Origin: Trueperaceae bacterium
GTDB lineage: Bacteria; Deinococcota; Deinococci; Deinococcales; Trueperaceae
Assembly: GCA_003567075.1 (NCBI GenBank)
Contig: PXAU01000108.1
Span: 1 to 10,351, forward strand
DNA length: 10,351 nt
Direction: 5' to 3'
Shown: one piece after another, positions 1 through 6,307 of the stretch
Layout: every line of letters starts with the position of its first letter
Numbering within the stretch: the stretch's first letter is position 1
Notes under the pieces: generated by a model
What the model was told of the DNA's origin: nothing
Database searches by the model: none
Seen by the model: the letters and a program-made list of their open reading frames with translations, nothing else
Made by a program: the position numbers and the translations under genes

Positions 1-717
1 CGGCTGGTCGGCGTGCCCATCGCGCTCAACGTCGGTGACGCGATGCACGTGTACATGTGGGAGGCGCTCATCGCCCTGCGCAGCCACCCTGACTTCGACG
101 CCGACGCCATCCGCGCGGAGTTCGTGTGGATGATCCACCGCACCGCGGAGGGACAGCACCTGGACCTGGCCTGGGTGGCCGACGGACGCTTCGACGTGGG
201 CGAAGCAGCCTACCTCGCGATGGTGCACCGCAAGACGGCAGCGTACACGGTGGTGAGCCCACTGCGCCTCGGCGCACACGCCAGCGGTCGCCGGCCGCAC
301 CCGGCACTCACCAGCATCGGCGAGCGCCTCGGCGCCGCATTCCAGATCCGTGACGACGTGCTGAACCTCCTGCCCTCCGCCAACGGCGCGTACGGTAAGG
401 AGTTCGCCGGCGACCTGTTCGAGGCCAAGCGAACGCTGGTGCTGGCGCACGCGCTCGCGAACGCCGCACCATCCGAGGCCGCCGAGGCGATCGCCCGGCT
501 GCGCCCGCCGCGCGAGCAGCGCAGCGACGACGACGTCGAATGGCTGCTGGCGCTGTTCGAGCGGCACGGCTCGCTCGAGTACGCCCAGGCACGCGCCGAG
601 ACCTTGGCGCGCGAGGCGCTGGACGATCTCGAGCAGGTGCTCGGCGAGCTGCCCGGACGGGCAGCCGTCCGGGACCTGCTGGGCGATCTGCACGGTCTGA
701 CGCGACGCCGCGCCTGA
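1..717 (+). CDS. Polyprenyl diphosphate synthase family protein, 5'-truncated by the window edge
   Basis: The frame is open from base 1 to a TGA at 715-717, giving 238 residues; the true start and the first Asp-rich motif lie outside the window. The family condenses allylic diphosphates with isopentenyl diphosphate to make GGPP or longer prenyl chains for carotenoids, quinones or lipid carriers. Visible landmarks, numbered from the GTG at 13, are ALNVGDAMHVYMWEALI near the start, GQHLDLAW (47-54), a Lys-Thr in HRKTAAYTVVSPLRLGA (72-88), and the second Asp-rich region FQIRDDVLNL (110-119). That region is followed by YGKEFAGDLFEAKRTL, the usual distal part of the fold. The second motif reads DDxxN instead of DDxxD. 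I recall similar variants in GGPP synthases, including Deinococcus CrtE-like enzymes, so a short-chain product is plausible. Chain length cannot be read without the first motif, so no symbol is given. It is followed after 70 nt by comF on the same strand. Confidence 0.9.
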   Translation, partial: RLVGVPIALNVGDAMHVYMWEALIALRSHPDFDADAIRAEFVWMIHRTAEGQHLDLAWVADGRFDVGEAAYLAMVHRKTAAYTVVSPLRLGAHASGRRPHPALTSIGERLGAAFQIRDDVLNLLPSANGAYGKEFAGDLFEAKRTLVLAHALANAAPSEAAEAIARLRPPREQRSDDDVEWLLALFERHGSLEYAQARAETLAREALDDLEQVLGELPGRAAVRDLLGDLHGLTRRRA

Positions 718-787
718 GCGCGGCCCCGGCCACAGCGCTGCCGACCACCCTTCGGCAGCGACCCACCTGCACGCCACTGCCGGCACC

Positions 788-1531
788 GTGCCACGACACC
801 ATGGTGGCGTGCACGCCATCACCCCACGGCCGTTGCGCCGAAGCGTAGGACCATCGACGCGGCGACCGCGTGCGATCGTTGCCGCGTCGCTCCAGCACCT
901 GGCGGCGTTGCTGGCGCGGTTGGCGCCCTGCCCCGGCTGTGGCGCTCCACCCGCCACCAGCAGCGGGGTGTGCGCCACTTGCCGTGACGAGCCCCGCGTG
1001 GCCCGCCGCGACGGCGACGTGCTGGCGCTCGGCGCCTACGCCGGTACCCTCGGAGCGCTCGTGCGCGCCGCGAAGTTCAGTGGCAGCGGGCGCCTGCTCG
1101 ACGATCTCGGCCTGGCGCTCGGCACCGGCCTGGCGCGTGCGGCCGAGGCTGACGCGAACCTGCGCAGAGCCTGGCTCGTGCCGGTGCCGAGCCATCGCAG
1201 ACGGCGCGCGCGCCGCGGTCCCGACCCCTCCGAACGCCTGGCCCGCGCCGTCGTCCGCGCCAGCGCCGGGCACCGCCTCGCACCCGTCCTACGGCGCGCC
1301 CGTCACGGTCCCGCCCAGTCGACGCTGCCACACACCGAGCGCCTGGCCAACGTTCGCGGCGCCTTCGTCCTGGCCGATGCTTGGGTCTCGAAGTTGCCTG
1401 GTCGCCGCTTGATCCTGGTCGACGACGTGCTCACGACCGGAGCCACCGTACGTGCCGCGGCGGGGCCGTTGCGGGCCGCAGGCGCCGAGGTGGTGCTGGT
1501 GCTGGTGGTAGCCGGTCCGAGCGGCAGCTGA
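788..1531 (+). CDS. comF: ComF-like phosphoribosyltransferase with zinc ribbon
   Basis: The product resembles ComF/GntX, a cytosolic type I phosphoribosyltransferase-fold protein. In naturally competent bacteria it is needed for uptake or processing of single-stranded transforming DNA. From the GTG at 788 (247 aa), a four-Cys ribbon is seen at C48, C51, C62 and C65. It is followed by VRAAKFSGSGRLL (92-104), VPVPSHRRRRARRG (131-144), the family region ending LANVRGAF (186-193), and the PRPP-binding loop ILVDDVLTTGAT (209-220). The start is uncertain. GTG 788, GTG 809, TTG 833 and TTG 908 are all in frame and none has a clear Shine-Dalgarno. Homologues usually begin only a short leucine-rich stretch before the first Cys, so the first 30-40 residues, which are Arg-rich, may not be translated. 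No promoter motif is visible in the 70-nt gap, so it may be co-transcribed with the prenyl synthase gene. Confidence 0.88.
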   Translation: MPRHHGGVHAITPRPLRRSVGPSTRRPRAIVAASLQHLAALLARLAPCPGCGAPPATSSGVCATCRDEPRVARRDGDVLALGAYAGTLGALVRAAKFSGSGRLLDDLGLALGTGLARAAEADANLRRAWLVPVPSHRRRRARRGPDPSERLARAVVRASAGHRLAPVLRRARHGPAQSTLPHTERLANVRGAFVLADAWVSKLPGRRLILVDDVLTTGATVRAAAGPLRAAGAEVVLVLVVAGPSGS

Positions 1532-1545
1532 CCGAGCGACGCGCA

Positions 1546-1580
1546 CCGCCTGAGGTGCTCGAGGCAGAGCGAGCAGGCGG
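1546..1580. terminator. Stem-loop between convergent genes, possible bidirectional terminator
   Basis: CCGCCTG at 1546-1552 pairs with CAGGCGG at 1574-1580. Inside it, CTCG (1558-1561) can pair with CGAG (1570-1573). It lies in the 67-nt gap between the stop of comF on the + strand and the stop of the DUF212 gene on the - strand, where a terminator would serve both. There is no T-tract on either side, so it is not a canonical intrinsic terminator. Its role is inferred from position. Confidence 0.35.
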
Positions 1581-1598
1581 CGTCACGAGCGGCCGACG

Positions 1599-2039
1599 CT
1601 ACAGCGCCACCGCGATGCCCGTGGCGACGCCGAGCAGCGCGCCCCCCAGCACCTGCGGGTAGGTGTGACCGAGCAGCGTCTTCAGGACCGTCGGTTGGAA
1701 GCCGTCGTCGAACAGGTGGGCCAGCTCCTGCACCAGGTCGTTGATCAACTGGGCGTGCATGCCGGCTGCGCGCCGGATGCCGCTGGCGTCGTACATGACG
1801 ATCCCTGCGAACACCACGGCGAGCGCGAACAAGGGCGAGTCGAGGCCGCTCGTGACGCCGATCGCAGCGGCGACGGCCGTCACGCTGGCGGAATGCGACG
1901 AGGGCATGCCGCCGGTCTCGAGCATGCGGTCGAAGGCCCAGCGCCGCTCGGTGAGAAGCACCAGCGCCACCTTGAACACCTGCGCGAGCAGCGTCGCGAC
2001 GAAGGCGGCGACCAGCGGCGCGTTGGCGAGCAGGCTCAT
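1599..2039 (-). CDS. Divergent PAP2 family (DUF212, YuiD-like) membrane protein
   Basis: This 146-aa integral membrane protein belongs to the DUF212 family, distantly related to PAP2 phosphatases and vanadium haloperoxidases. The function is not established. Visible family hallmarks are ETGGMPSSHSASVTAV (41-56), YDASGIRRAAGMHAQLIN (83-100) and LLGHTYPQVLGGALLG (122-137). Hydrophobic stretches lie at about 5-29, 50-64, 68-84 and 127-146. The start is the ATG at 2039, whose A is also the last base of the folD stop (TGATG). No Shine-Dalgarno precedes it, so re-initiation after folD is the likely mode of translation. A much longer open frame runs upstream to 2975 but has no family resemblance there and only shadows folD. 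It is the last gene of the efp-to-DUF212 operon. A link to folate metabolism is not implied by the sequence; in some bacteria members act on prenyl or lipid phosphates only by analogy. Confidence 0.9.
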   Translation of the reverse strand: MSLLANAPLVAAFVATLLAQVFKVALVLLTERRWAFDRMLETGGMPSSHSASVTAVAAAIGVTSGLDSPLFALAVVFAGIVMYDASGIRRAAGMHAQLINDLVQELAHLFDDGFQPTVLKTLLGHTYPQVLGGALLGVATGIAVAL

Positions 2040-2923
2040 CAAGGCTGCTGGCGCCGCCGTTCTGCTGCCGTGACGGTGTTCTGCACGACCATCGCGACCG
2101 TCACCGGCCCGGTCCCGCCCGGCATGGGCGTGACCGCCCCGGCGACGTTCCACACGTCGGGCGCCACGTCGCCGACGATACGGCCGTCGACGCGGCTCAT
2201 GCCTACGTCGAGCACCGTCGCACCCGGCTTGACCATCGATGCCTGGACGATGCCGGCGCGGCCCACCGCGGCGATCACCACGTCGGCCTCGGCCACCACC
2301 GCGGCCAAGTCGCGCGTGCGCGAATGCGCCAGCGTGACCGTGGCATGACGGCGCAACAGGAGCGCGGCGGCCGGCTTGCCGACCAGGTTGGAGCGGCCCA
2401 CGATCACGACGCGTTGGCCATGCAGCGGCACCTCGTAGTGGTCGCAGATCGCTTCGAGCCCGAGCGGCGTGCACGGCACCATGCCTGGGAGGCCCGACCA
2501 AAGCCGGCCGACGTTCACGGCGTGGAACCCGTCGACGTCCTTGTCGGGGTCGACCGCTTCGAGCACTGGCGCCTCGTCCAAGTGGTCCGGCAGGGGCAGC
2601 TGCACCAGCACGCCATCGACGTCGTCGTCGTCCACGACCGCCTGGACCTGCGTCATCAAGGTCGCTTGATCGGTCTCCTCCGGCAGCACGAGCGTCTCGG
2701 CGCGGATGCCGACGCGCCGCGCCAGGCGCTGCTTGCTGCGCACGTACGAGGCGCTGGCGGGGTCCTCGCCGACCCGCACGAACACCAGACGCGGCGCCAG
2801 CGAGAAGGCCTTCACCCGCTCGGCGACGCGCTCGGCGATCGCATCGGCGACCGCCTTGCCGTCGAGCACGCTGGCCGACCCTGGCGCAGCCGAGTCCGGC
2901 GCAGCCGAGTCCGGCGCCTTCAT
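2039..2923 (-). CDS. folD: Bifunctional methylenetetrahydrofolate dehydrogenase / methenyltetrahydrofolate cyclohydrolase
   Basis: FolD interconverts 5,10-methylene-THF, 5,10-methenyl-THF and 10-formyl-THF in the cytosol using NADP+, supplying one-carbon units for purines and formyl-Met. The 294-aa product has the full motif set. It has Y60 and catalytic K64 in SYVRSKQRL, Q108 in VQLPLP, and D131 in PDKDVDGFH. PCTPLG follows at 150-155, the Rossmann loop is VVIVGRSNLVGKP (172-184), and the C-terminal signature is PGGTGPVT (268-275). The K-to-Q (44) and Q-to-D (23) spacings equal those of E. coli FolD. The chosen ATG overlaps the nusB stop as ATGA, which argues for coupling. It adds a short Ala/Pro/Ser/Asp-rich leader (about residues 3-18) encoded by a tandem repeat. 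An in-frame GTG at 2869 would skip that leader and start right at the family core. Function is certain; the exact start is less so. Confidence 0.97.
   Translation of the reverse strand: MKAPDSAAPDSAAPGSASVLDGKAVADAIAERVAERVKAFSLAPRLVFVRVGEDPASASYVRSKQRLARRVGIRAETLVLPEETDQATLMTQVQAVVDDDDVDGVLVQLPLPDHLDEAPVLEAVDPDKDVDGFHAVNVGRLWSGLPGMVPCTPLGLEAICDHYEVPLHGQRVVIVGRSNLVGKPAAALLLRRHATVTLAHSRTRDLAAVVAEADVVIAAVGRAGIVQASMVKPGATVLDVGMSRVDGRIVGDVAPDVWNVAGAVTPMPGGTGPVTVAMVVQNTVTAAERRRQQP
2883..2912. repeat. Perfect 15-bp tandem duplication in the 5' end of folD
   Basis: The unit GGCGCAGCCGAGTCC occurs twice back to back (2883-2897 and 2898-2912), and the first five bases of a third copy follow at 2913-2917. 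Read on the minus strand it encodes the repeated PDSAA-type leader of FolD, followed by a degenerate PGSA. The unit length keeps the reading frame. It looks like slippage-generated low-complexity sequence rather than a binding site, but this is inferred. Confidence 0.85.
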
Positions 2924-3369
2924 GAGGCCGGCGCGCCGTTGCTGGGCGCACGCCGCAGGAGCTTGGCCAGGACACCGTTCACGAACCGACCGGAGTCCTC
3001 ACCGCCGAACTTCTTCGCCAACCGCACGGCCATCTCCACCGTCACCTCACCCGGCACGTCGAGCGCGTACCGTTCCGCCAAGGCCAGGCGCAGCACGTTC
3101 AGATCGGTCTGCGCCATCTGGCCGAAGGTCCAACCCTCGATCAGCGCCGTCAACTCGGCGTCGATGCGCTCGCGCCGCTCGGCGAACGCGCGCACCAGAC
3201 GCTCGGCCAACTGGACGGTCTCGGCATCGAGCCCGTCGCCATACGGATCGTCGTCGTCGAGCACCAGCTCGGCGCGCAGGTCCTCCCAGACATCCACCAC
3301 CGACGAGCCGCCGCGATCCGCCTGGAACAGCGCCTGGAAGGCGAGCTCGCGCGCCCTACGCCGGGCCAC
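2920..3369 (-). CDS. nusB: Transcription antitermination / rRNA processivity factor NusB
   Basis: NusB binds boxA RNA together with S10 (NusE) and helps RNA polymerase complete rRNA operons. From the GTG at 3369 the product is 149 aa, close to the usual length. It begins MARRRARELAFQALFQAD, the classic NusB start, and carries GWTFGQMAQTDLNVLRLAL (79-97) and the C-terminal LAKKFGGEDSGRFVNGVL (117-134). An acidic run LDDDDPYGDGLD (37-48) sits in the loop between helices, slightly longer than in many homologues. The frame is open up to an ATG at 3468, which would add 33 mostly Arg-rich residues overlapping the asp23-like gene. I rejected that start because GAGG at 3378-3381 lies 8 nt before the GTG at 3369. 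It overlaps the upstream asp23-like gene by 14 nt and overlaps folD as ATGA. Confidence 0.94.
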   Translation of the reverse strand: MARRRARELAFQALFQADRGGSSVVDVWEDLRAELVLDDDDPYGDGLDAETVQLAERLVRAFAERRERIDAELTALIEGWTFGQMAQTDLNVLRLALAERYALDVPGEVTVEMAVRLAKKFGGEDSGRFVNGVLAKLLRRAPSNGAPAS

Positions 3370-3784
3370 GCGTCCGACCTCGCTGCCTCGTCGGCCTGGC
3401 GCGCGGCGTCGTCTTGGACTTCTCCGACGCCGCGACGCGATCCGCCTTGCTGATGGCCGCTGGGACATCCACCGCTTCGACGTTCACGTCCACGCTGCGC
3501 ACGTGCAACCCGGTCATGCTGGCCACCCCCTCGCGCACGGACTTCTGCGCGGCGCGCGCCACCTTCGGGATCTCGGCCCCGTAGCTCATGGCGACGGTCA
3601 ACGCCACGTCCACTTCGTCGCCCTCCCGCGCGATCTGGATGCCCTTCGCCCGGCGCCCGGTCAGGAACTCGCCGACGCGGGTCGGCGGGGCGATGGGCCG
3701 GACCCCCTCGACCTGGTCGAGGGCGAGCTGGGCGATGCCGTAGAGCACGTCCTGCGAAAGCTCGAGATCCTTCGGTTCGCTCAC
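3356..3784 (-). CDS. Asp23/Gls24 family (YqhY-like) protein
   Basis: The 142-aa product belongs to the Asp23 (alkaline shock protein) family. Members are small cytosolic or membrane-associated proteins; the Bacillus homologue YqhY sits beside accBC and has been linked to acetyl-CoA carboxylase activity. Visible features are ELSQDVLYGIAQLALDQVEGV near the N terminus, VDVALTVAMSYGAEIPKVARAAQKSV (58-83), and TGLHVRSVDVNVEAVDVP (91-108), the typical ending of the domain. A basic tail rich in Lys, Arg and Thr (about 113-142) follows. The start is the GTG at 3784, which overlaps the accC stop as GTGA and has GAGGAGG 8 nt upstream, inside the end of accC. The position directly after accC strongly supports the YqhY assignment. 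The precise role remains inferred. Confidence 0.9.
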   Translation of the reverse strand: MSEPKDLELSQDVLYGIAQLALDQVEGVRPIAPPTRVGEFLTGRRAKGIQIAREGDEVDVALTVAMSYGAEIPKVARAAQKSVREGVASMTGLHVRSVDVNVEAVDVPAAISKADRVAASEKSKTTPRARPTRQRGRTRGPA

Positions 3785-5118
3785 GACGTCATCCTCCTCG
3801 CAATGAAGCTGGTGGTCACCACGCCACGACGGTAGAAGGCGTTGTCCAAGACGCGCAGATGGAACGGGATCGTGGTCGCGACGCCCTCGATCACCGTCTC
3901 CCGCAGCGCACGCTCCATGCGCGCGATCGCCTCGGCCCGCGTGGGCGCCCACGCGATGATCTTCGCGATGAGACTATCGTAATGCGGCGGGATGCGGTAG
4001 CCGGCGTAGACGTGACTATCGACGCGGATACCGGGACCGCCCGGCCAGTGCACGTCGCTGACCGTTCCCGCCGACGGCCGGAACCCCTTGTCGGGGTCCT
4101 CGGCGTTGACCCGCACCTCGATCGCGTGGCCCTCCACCCGCACGTCCTCCTGGCGCACGTCGATACCGTGGCCGGCGGCCAGCTTGAGCTGTGCCTGCAC
4201 CAGGTCGAAGCGGGTGACCATCTCGGTGACGGGGTGCTCGACTTGGATGCGGGTGTTCATCTCGGAGAAGTAGTAACGACCCTCACGGTCGACCAGGTAC
4301 TCGCAGGTGCCTGCGCCGCGGTAGCGGATGTGGCTGGCGAGCTGCACCGCCGATTCGGCGATGGCGGCGCGGAGCCCGTCGTCGAGCACCGAGGGCGCCT
4401 CTTCGAGCATCTTCTGGTAGCGCCGCTGGATGGAGCAGTCGCGGTCGAAGAAGTGCAGCACGTTCCCCTCGCCGTCGCCGAAGACCTGGATCTCGACGTG
4501 CCGCGGCTCCTCCAGGTACTTCTCCATGTACATCGCGGGGTCGCCGAAGGAGGAGCGCGCCTCCTCCTGGGCGTGGACGAAGCTGCGCTCGAGGTCGGCC
4601 GGCGACTGCACCACCCGCATCCCGCGACCGCCACCACCGGCAGCGGCCTTGAGGATGACGGGGTAGCCGATGCGCTCGGCGAACGCCGCGGCGGCCTCGA
4701 GGCCCGCGAGCGGATCCGAGCCGGGCGTGATCGGCACGCCGGCCTCCTGCGCCAACCGGCGGGCATTGGCCTTGTCGCCGATGCGGGCGATGGTCTCGGG
4801 CCGGGGGCCGATGAACACCAGGTTGTGCTCCTCGCACTTCTCGGCGAACTCGGCGTTCTCGGCCAGGAAGCCGTAGCCGGGATGGACCGCCTCGGCGCCG
4901 GTGACGAGCGCCGCCGACAGCAGGTTCCGGACGTTCAGGTAGGAGCCCGACGAAGCGGCCGGCCCGATGCAGATCGCCTCGTCGGCGAGCAGCACCGGCA
5001 GCGAGGTCTCGTCCGCTTCGGAGTAGGCCACGACGCACTTCACCCCGAGCTCGCGGGCGGCGCGAAGCACGCGCAGCGCGATCTCCCCCCGGTTGGCGAT
5101 CAAGATCTTCTTGAACAT
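3781..5118 (-). CDS. accC: Biotin carboxylase subunit of acetyl-CoA carboxylase
   Basis: AccC uses ATP and bicarbonate to carboxylate the biotin on AccB, the first half-reaction of malonyl-CoA synthesis for fatty acids. The 445-aa product matches the usual length of the stand-alone bacterial subunit. Motifs in order are MFKKILIANRGEIALR at the N terminus, HPGYGFLAEN (79-88), K116 in IGDKANARRLA, K157 before the glycine-rich ATP loop AAAGGGGRGM (158-167), and MEKYLEEPRHVEIQV (198-212). These are followed by the active-site block EMNTRIQVEHPVTEM (286-300), with E286 and R290. The BC C-terminal domain follows with GHAIEVRVNAEDP and PPHYDSLIAKII. The ATG at 5118 has GGGAG 4 nt upstream; an upstream extension to 5268 lies inside accB and lacks homology. 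It is 17 nt from accB, consistent with one transcript. The carboxyltransferase genes accA and accD are not in this window. Confidence 0.98.
   Translation of the reverse strand: MFKKILIANRGEIALRVLRAARELGVKCVVAYSEADETSLPVLLADEAICIGPAASSGSYLNVRNLLSAALVTGAEAVHPGYGFLAENAEFAEKCEEHNLVFIGPRPETIARIGDKANARRLAQEAGVPITPGSDPLAGLEAAAAFAERIGYPVILKAAAGGGGRGMRVVQSPADLERSFVHAQEEARSSFGDPAMYMEKYLEEPRHVEIQVFGDGEGNVLHFFDRDCSIQRRYQKMLEEAPSVLDDGLRAAIAESAVQLASHIRYRGAGTCEYLVDREGRYYFSEMNTRIQVEHPVTEMVTRFDLVQAQLKLAAGHGIDVRQEDVRVEGHAIEVRVNAEDPDKGFRPSAGTVSDVHWPGGPGIRVDSHVYAGYRIPPHYDSLIAKIIAWAPTRAEAIARMERALRETVIEGVATTIPFHLRVLDNAFYRRGVVTTSFIARRMTS
3793..3799 (-). promoter_or_regulatory. Strong Shine-Dalgarno for the asp23-like gene
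   Basis: GAGGAGG on the minus strand lies within the last codons of accC, 8 nt before the GTG at 3784. It decides the start against longer in-frame extensions that run back into accC. Confidence 0.8.
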
Positions 5119-5135
5119 GCCGCTCCCGGGGCCAC

Positions 5136-5621
5136 TCAGCTCGGGTCGATTCGGAACAGCACCTGGCCGTACTCGACCGGGTCCTCGTCGGTGACGAGGA
5201 GCTCGACGACGGTGCCGGCCACCTCCGCCTCGATCTCGTTCATCAGCTTCATCGCTTCGATGATGCACAGCACGCTGCCGGGCTGCACGCGGTCGCCTAC
5301 CTTGACGTAGTTGGGCGCATCGGGCGCGGGAGAGGCGTAGTAGGTGCCGACGATCGGCGCTAGTACGTCGACCAGCCGCGTCGGGCCGGCGGGCGTGACC
5401 GCCGGCACGTCCGCGCTCGGGACCGGCTCGCGCGCCGCGAGCAGCGCCGTCTCGGACGGCAGCGTGTCCGCTCCCGCGGACGCGACCGCCAGGTGCTCGT
5501 GCCGCACCAGTCGCACGCGCGACGTCAGCGCACCCGCGTCGTCACGCTGCTCGAGTTCGAGCTCATGGACGCCGCTGGCGACCATCGCTTCCATCAGGCG
5601 CTTGACGTCGGCGGGGCGCAT
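5136..5621 (-). CDS. accB: Biotin carboxyl carrier protein of acetyl-CoA carboxylase
   Basis: AccB carries the biotin that shuttles the carboxyl group between AccC and the AccAD carboxyltransferase. The 161-aa product has an N-terminal helical interaction segment beginning MRPADVKRLMEAMVASGVHELELEQ. An Ala/Pro-rich linker follows at about 46-82, then the C-terminal biotinyl (lipoyl-type) domain with PIVGTYYASPAPDAPNYVKVGD. The biotin attachment motif is EAMKLMNEIEAE (122-133), and the modified lysine is expected to be K125. The ATG at 5621 shares its A with the efp stop codon (TGATG) and has no clear Shine-Dalgarno, which suggests coupling to efp translation. That would set carrier-protein output from efp read-through, a point inferred from the overlap only. 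Confidence 0.97.
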   Translation of the reverse strand: MRPADVKRLMEAMVASGVHELELEQRDDAGALTSRVRLVRHEHLAVASAGADTLPSETALLAAREPVPSADVPAVTPAGPTRLVDVLAPIVGTYYASPAPDAPNYVKVGDRVQPGSVLCIIEAMKLMNEIEAEVAGTVVELLVTDEDPVEYGQVLFRIDPS

Positions 5622-6178
5622 CAGGCGCGCCCGAGGTACTCACCGCTGCGGGTGTCGACGCGCACCACCTCGCCCGGCGAGATGAACAGCGGTACCTGCA
5701 CCGTCGCGCCGGTCTCGAGCTTCGCCGGTTTGCTCCCACCCGAGACGGTGTCGCCCTTGACGCCGGGCTCGGTCTCCACGATCTGGAGCGCCACCACGTT
5801 AGGCAGCGTCACCTTCAGGGCGCGGCCCTGGTAGTAGTCGACCGTGACCTCGACGTTCTCCTTCAGGAAACGCGCGGCGTCGCCGATCTGCGCGCGCTCC
5901 AACGTCGGCTGCTCGAAGGTCTCCGTGTCCATGAAGGTGAACACGTCGCCGTCGGCGTACAGGAACTGCATCGGCCGGTAGTCGATGAAGACGTCCTGCA
6001 GCTTCTCGCCGGCGTTGAAGGTGCGCTCGACGATGGAGAGGGTCTCGAGGTTACGGAACTTGGCGACGACCTTCGCGCCGCCGCGCCCGATCTTCTGATG
6101 CTGGTAGCCGAGACACTCCCACAGGCCGCCGTCCATCACGACCTTCGTCCCGTTCCGCAGGTCCGTCACACTGATCAT
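5621..6178 (-). CDS. efp: Translation elongation factor P
   Basis: EF-P enters the ribosomal E site and rescues ribosomes stalled on polyproline stretches. The 185-aa product has the three beta-barrel domains of normal length. It starts MISVTDLRNGTKVVMDGG, has the domain I loop KIGRGGAKVVAKF (29-41), and has the C-terminal signature SGGSKPAKLETGATVQVPLF (146-165). The residue at the tip, where E. coli carries modified Lys34, is Arg32 here. From memory the protein aligns almost without gaps with the Thermus EF-P, which also has Arg at this site. The ATG at 6178 was chosen because GGAGGA lies 9 nt upstream and the family begins there; an in-frame GTG at 6217 would add 13 unrelated residues. It is the first gene of the long minus-strand operon, and a candidate promoter lies about 95 nt upstream. 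Confidence 0.97.
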   Translation of the reverse strand: MISVTDLRNGTKVVMDGGLWECLGYQHQKIGRGGAKVVAKFRNLETLSIVERTFNAGEKLQDVFIDYRPMQFLYADGDVFTFMDTETFEQPTLERAQIGDAARFLKENVEVTVDYYQGRALKVTLPNVVALQIVETEPGVKGDTVSGGSKPAKLETGATVQVPLFISPGEVVRVDTRSGEYLGRA

Positions 6179-6187
6179 CGATCGTCG

Positions 6188-6193
6188 TCCTCC
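6188..6193 (-). promoter_or_regulatory. Shine-Dalgarno of efp
   Basis: GGAGGA on the minus strand ends 9 nt before the ATG at 6178 and fixes that start over the GTG at 6217. Confidence 0.75.
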
Positions 6194-6272
6194 GGGGCCG
6201 TCTGCCCCATCGCTCACCGCCGGCCCTGGGCCCGCACTGAGGGGCCGAGCCTGGCTGGCGCGGTACCGGCAC

Positions 6273-6281
6273 AGTCTAGCA
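6273..6281 (-). promoter_or_regulatory. Candidate extended -10 promoter of the efp operon
   Basis: On the minus strand TGCTAGACT forms an extended -10 element (TGn plus TANNNT). It lies in the 129-nt gap between the end of the upstream gene at 6308 and efp. No TTGACA-like -35 stands at the usual distance, as is common when TGn is present. Transcription from here would leave a 5' leader of roughly 85-90 nt containing the efp ribosome binding site. This is the only good -10 candidate seen before the seven-gene operon, but it is a short motif in GC-rich DNA. Confidence 0.4.
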
Positions 6282-6307
6282 CCGCCATACGCGCCGGGAG
6301 GATGCGC

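Noticed and set aside
797..806. Palindrome CACCATGGTG near the comF 5' end
   Set aside because: A ten-base palindrome alone is expected by chance and no promoter motif is associated with it.
2040..2975. Upstream extension of the DUF212 frame to 458 codons
   Set aside because: The extension is an out-of-frame Arg/Gly-rich shadow of folD; family similarity starts at the ATG at 2039.
3370..3468. ATG at 3468 as the nusB start
   Set aside because: It would add 33 Arg-rich residues inside the asp23-like gene, while the GTG at 3369 has a good Shine-Dalgarno and gives the typical NusB N terminus.
2324..3835. 503-codon open frame on the plus strand across folD, nusB and asp23
   Set aside because: It is antisense to three well-supported genes, has Arg/His-rich low-information sequence and no domain; long shadow frames are expected at this GC content.
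3859..5310. 483-codon open frame on the plus strand opposite accC
   Set aside because: It is the antisense shadow of accC, rich in Val/Asp/Leu/His, with no family motif.
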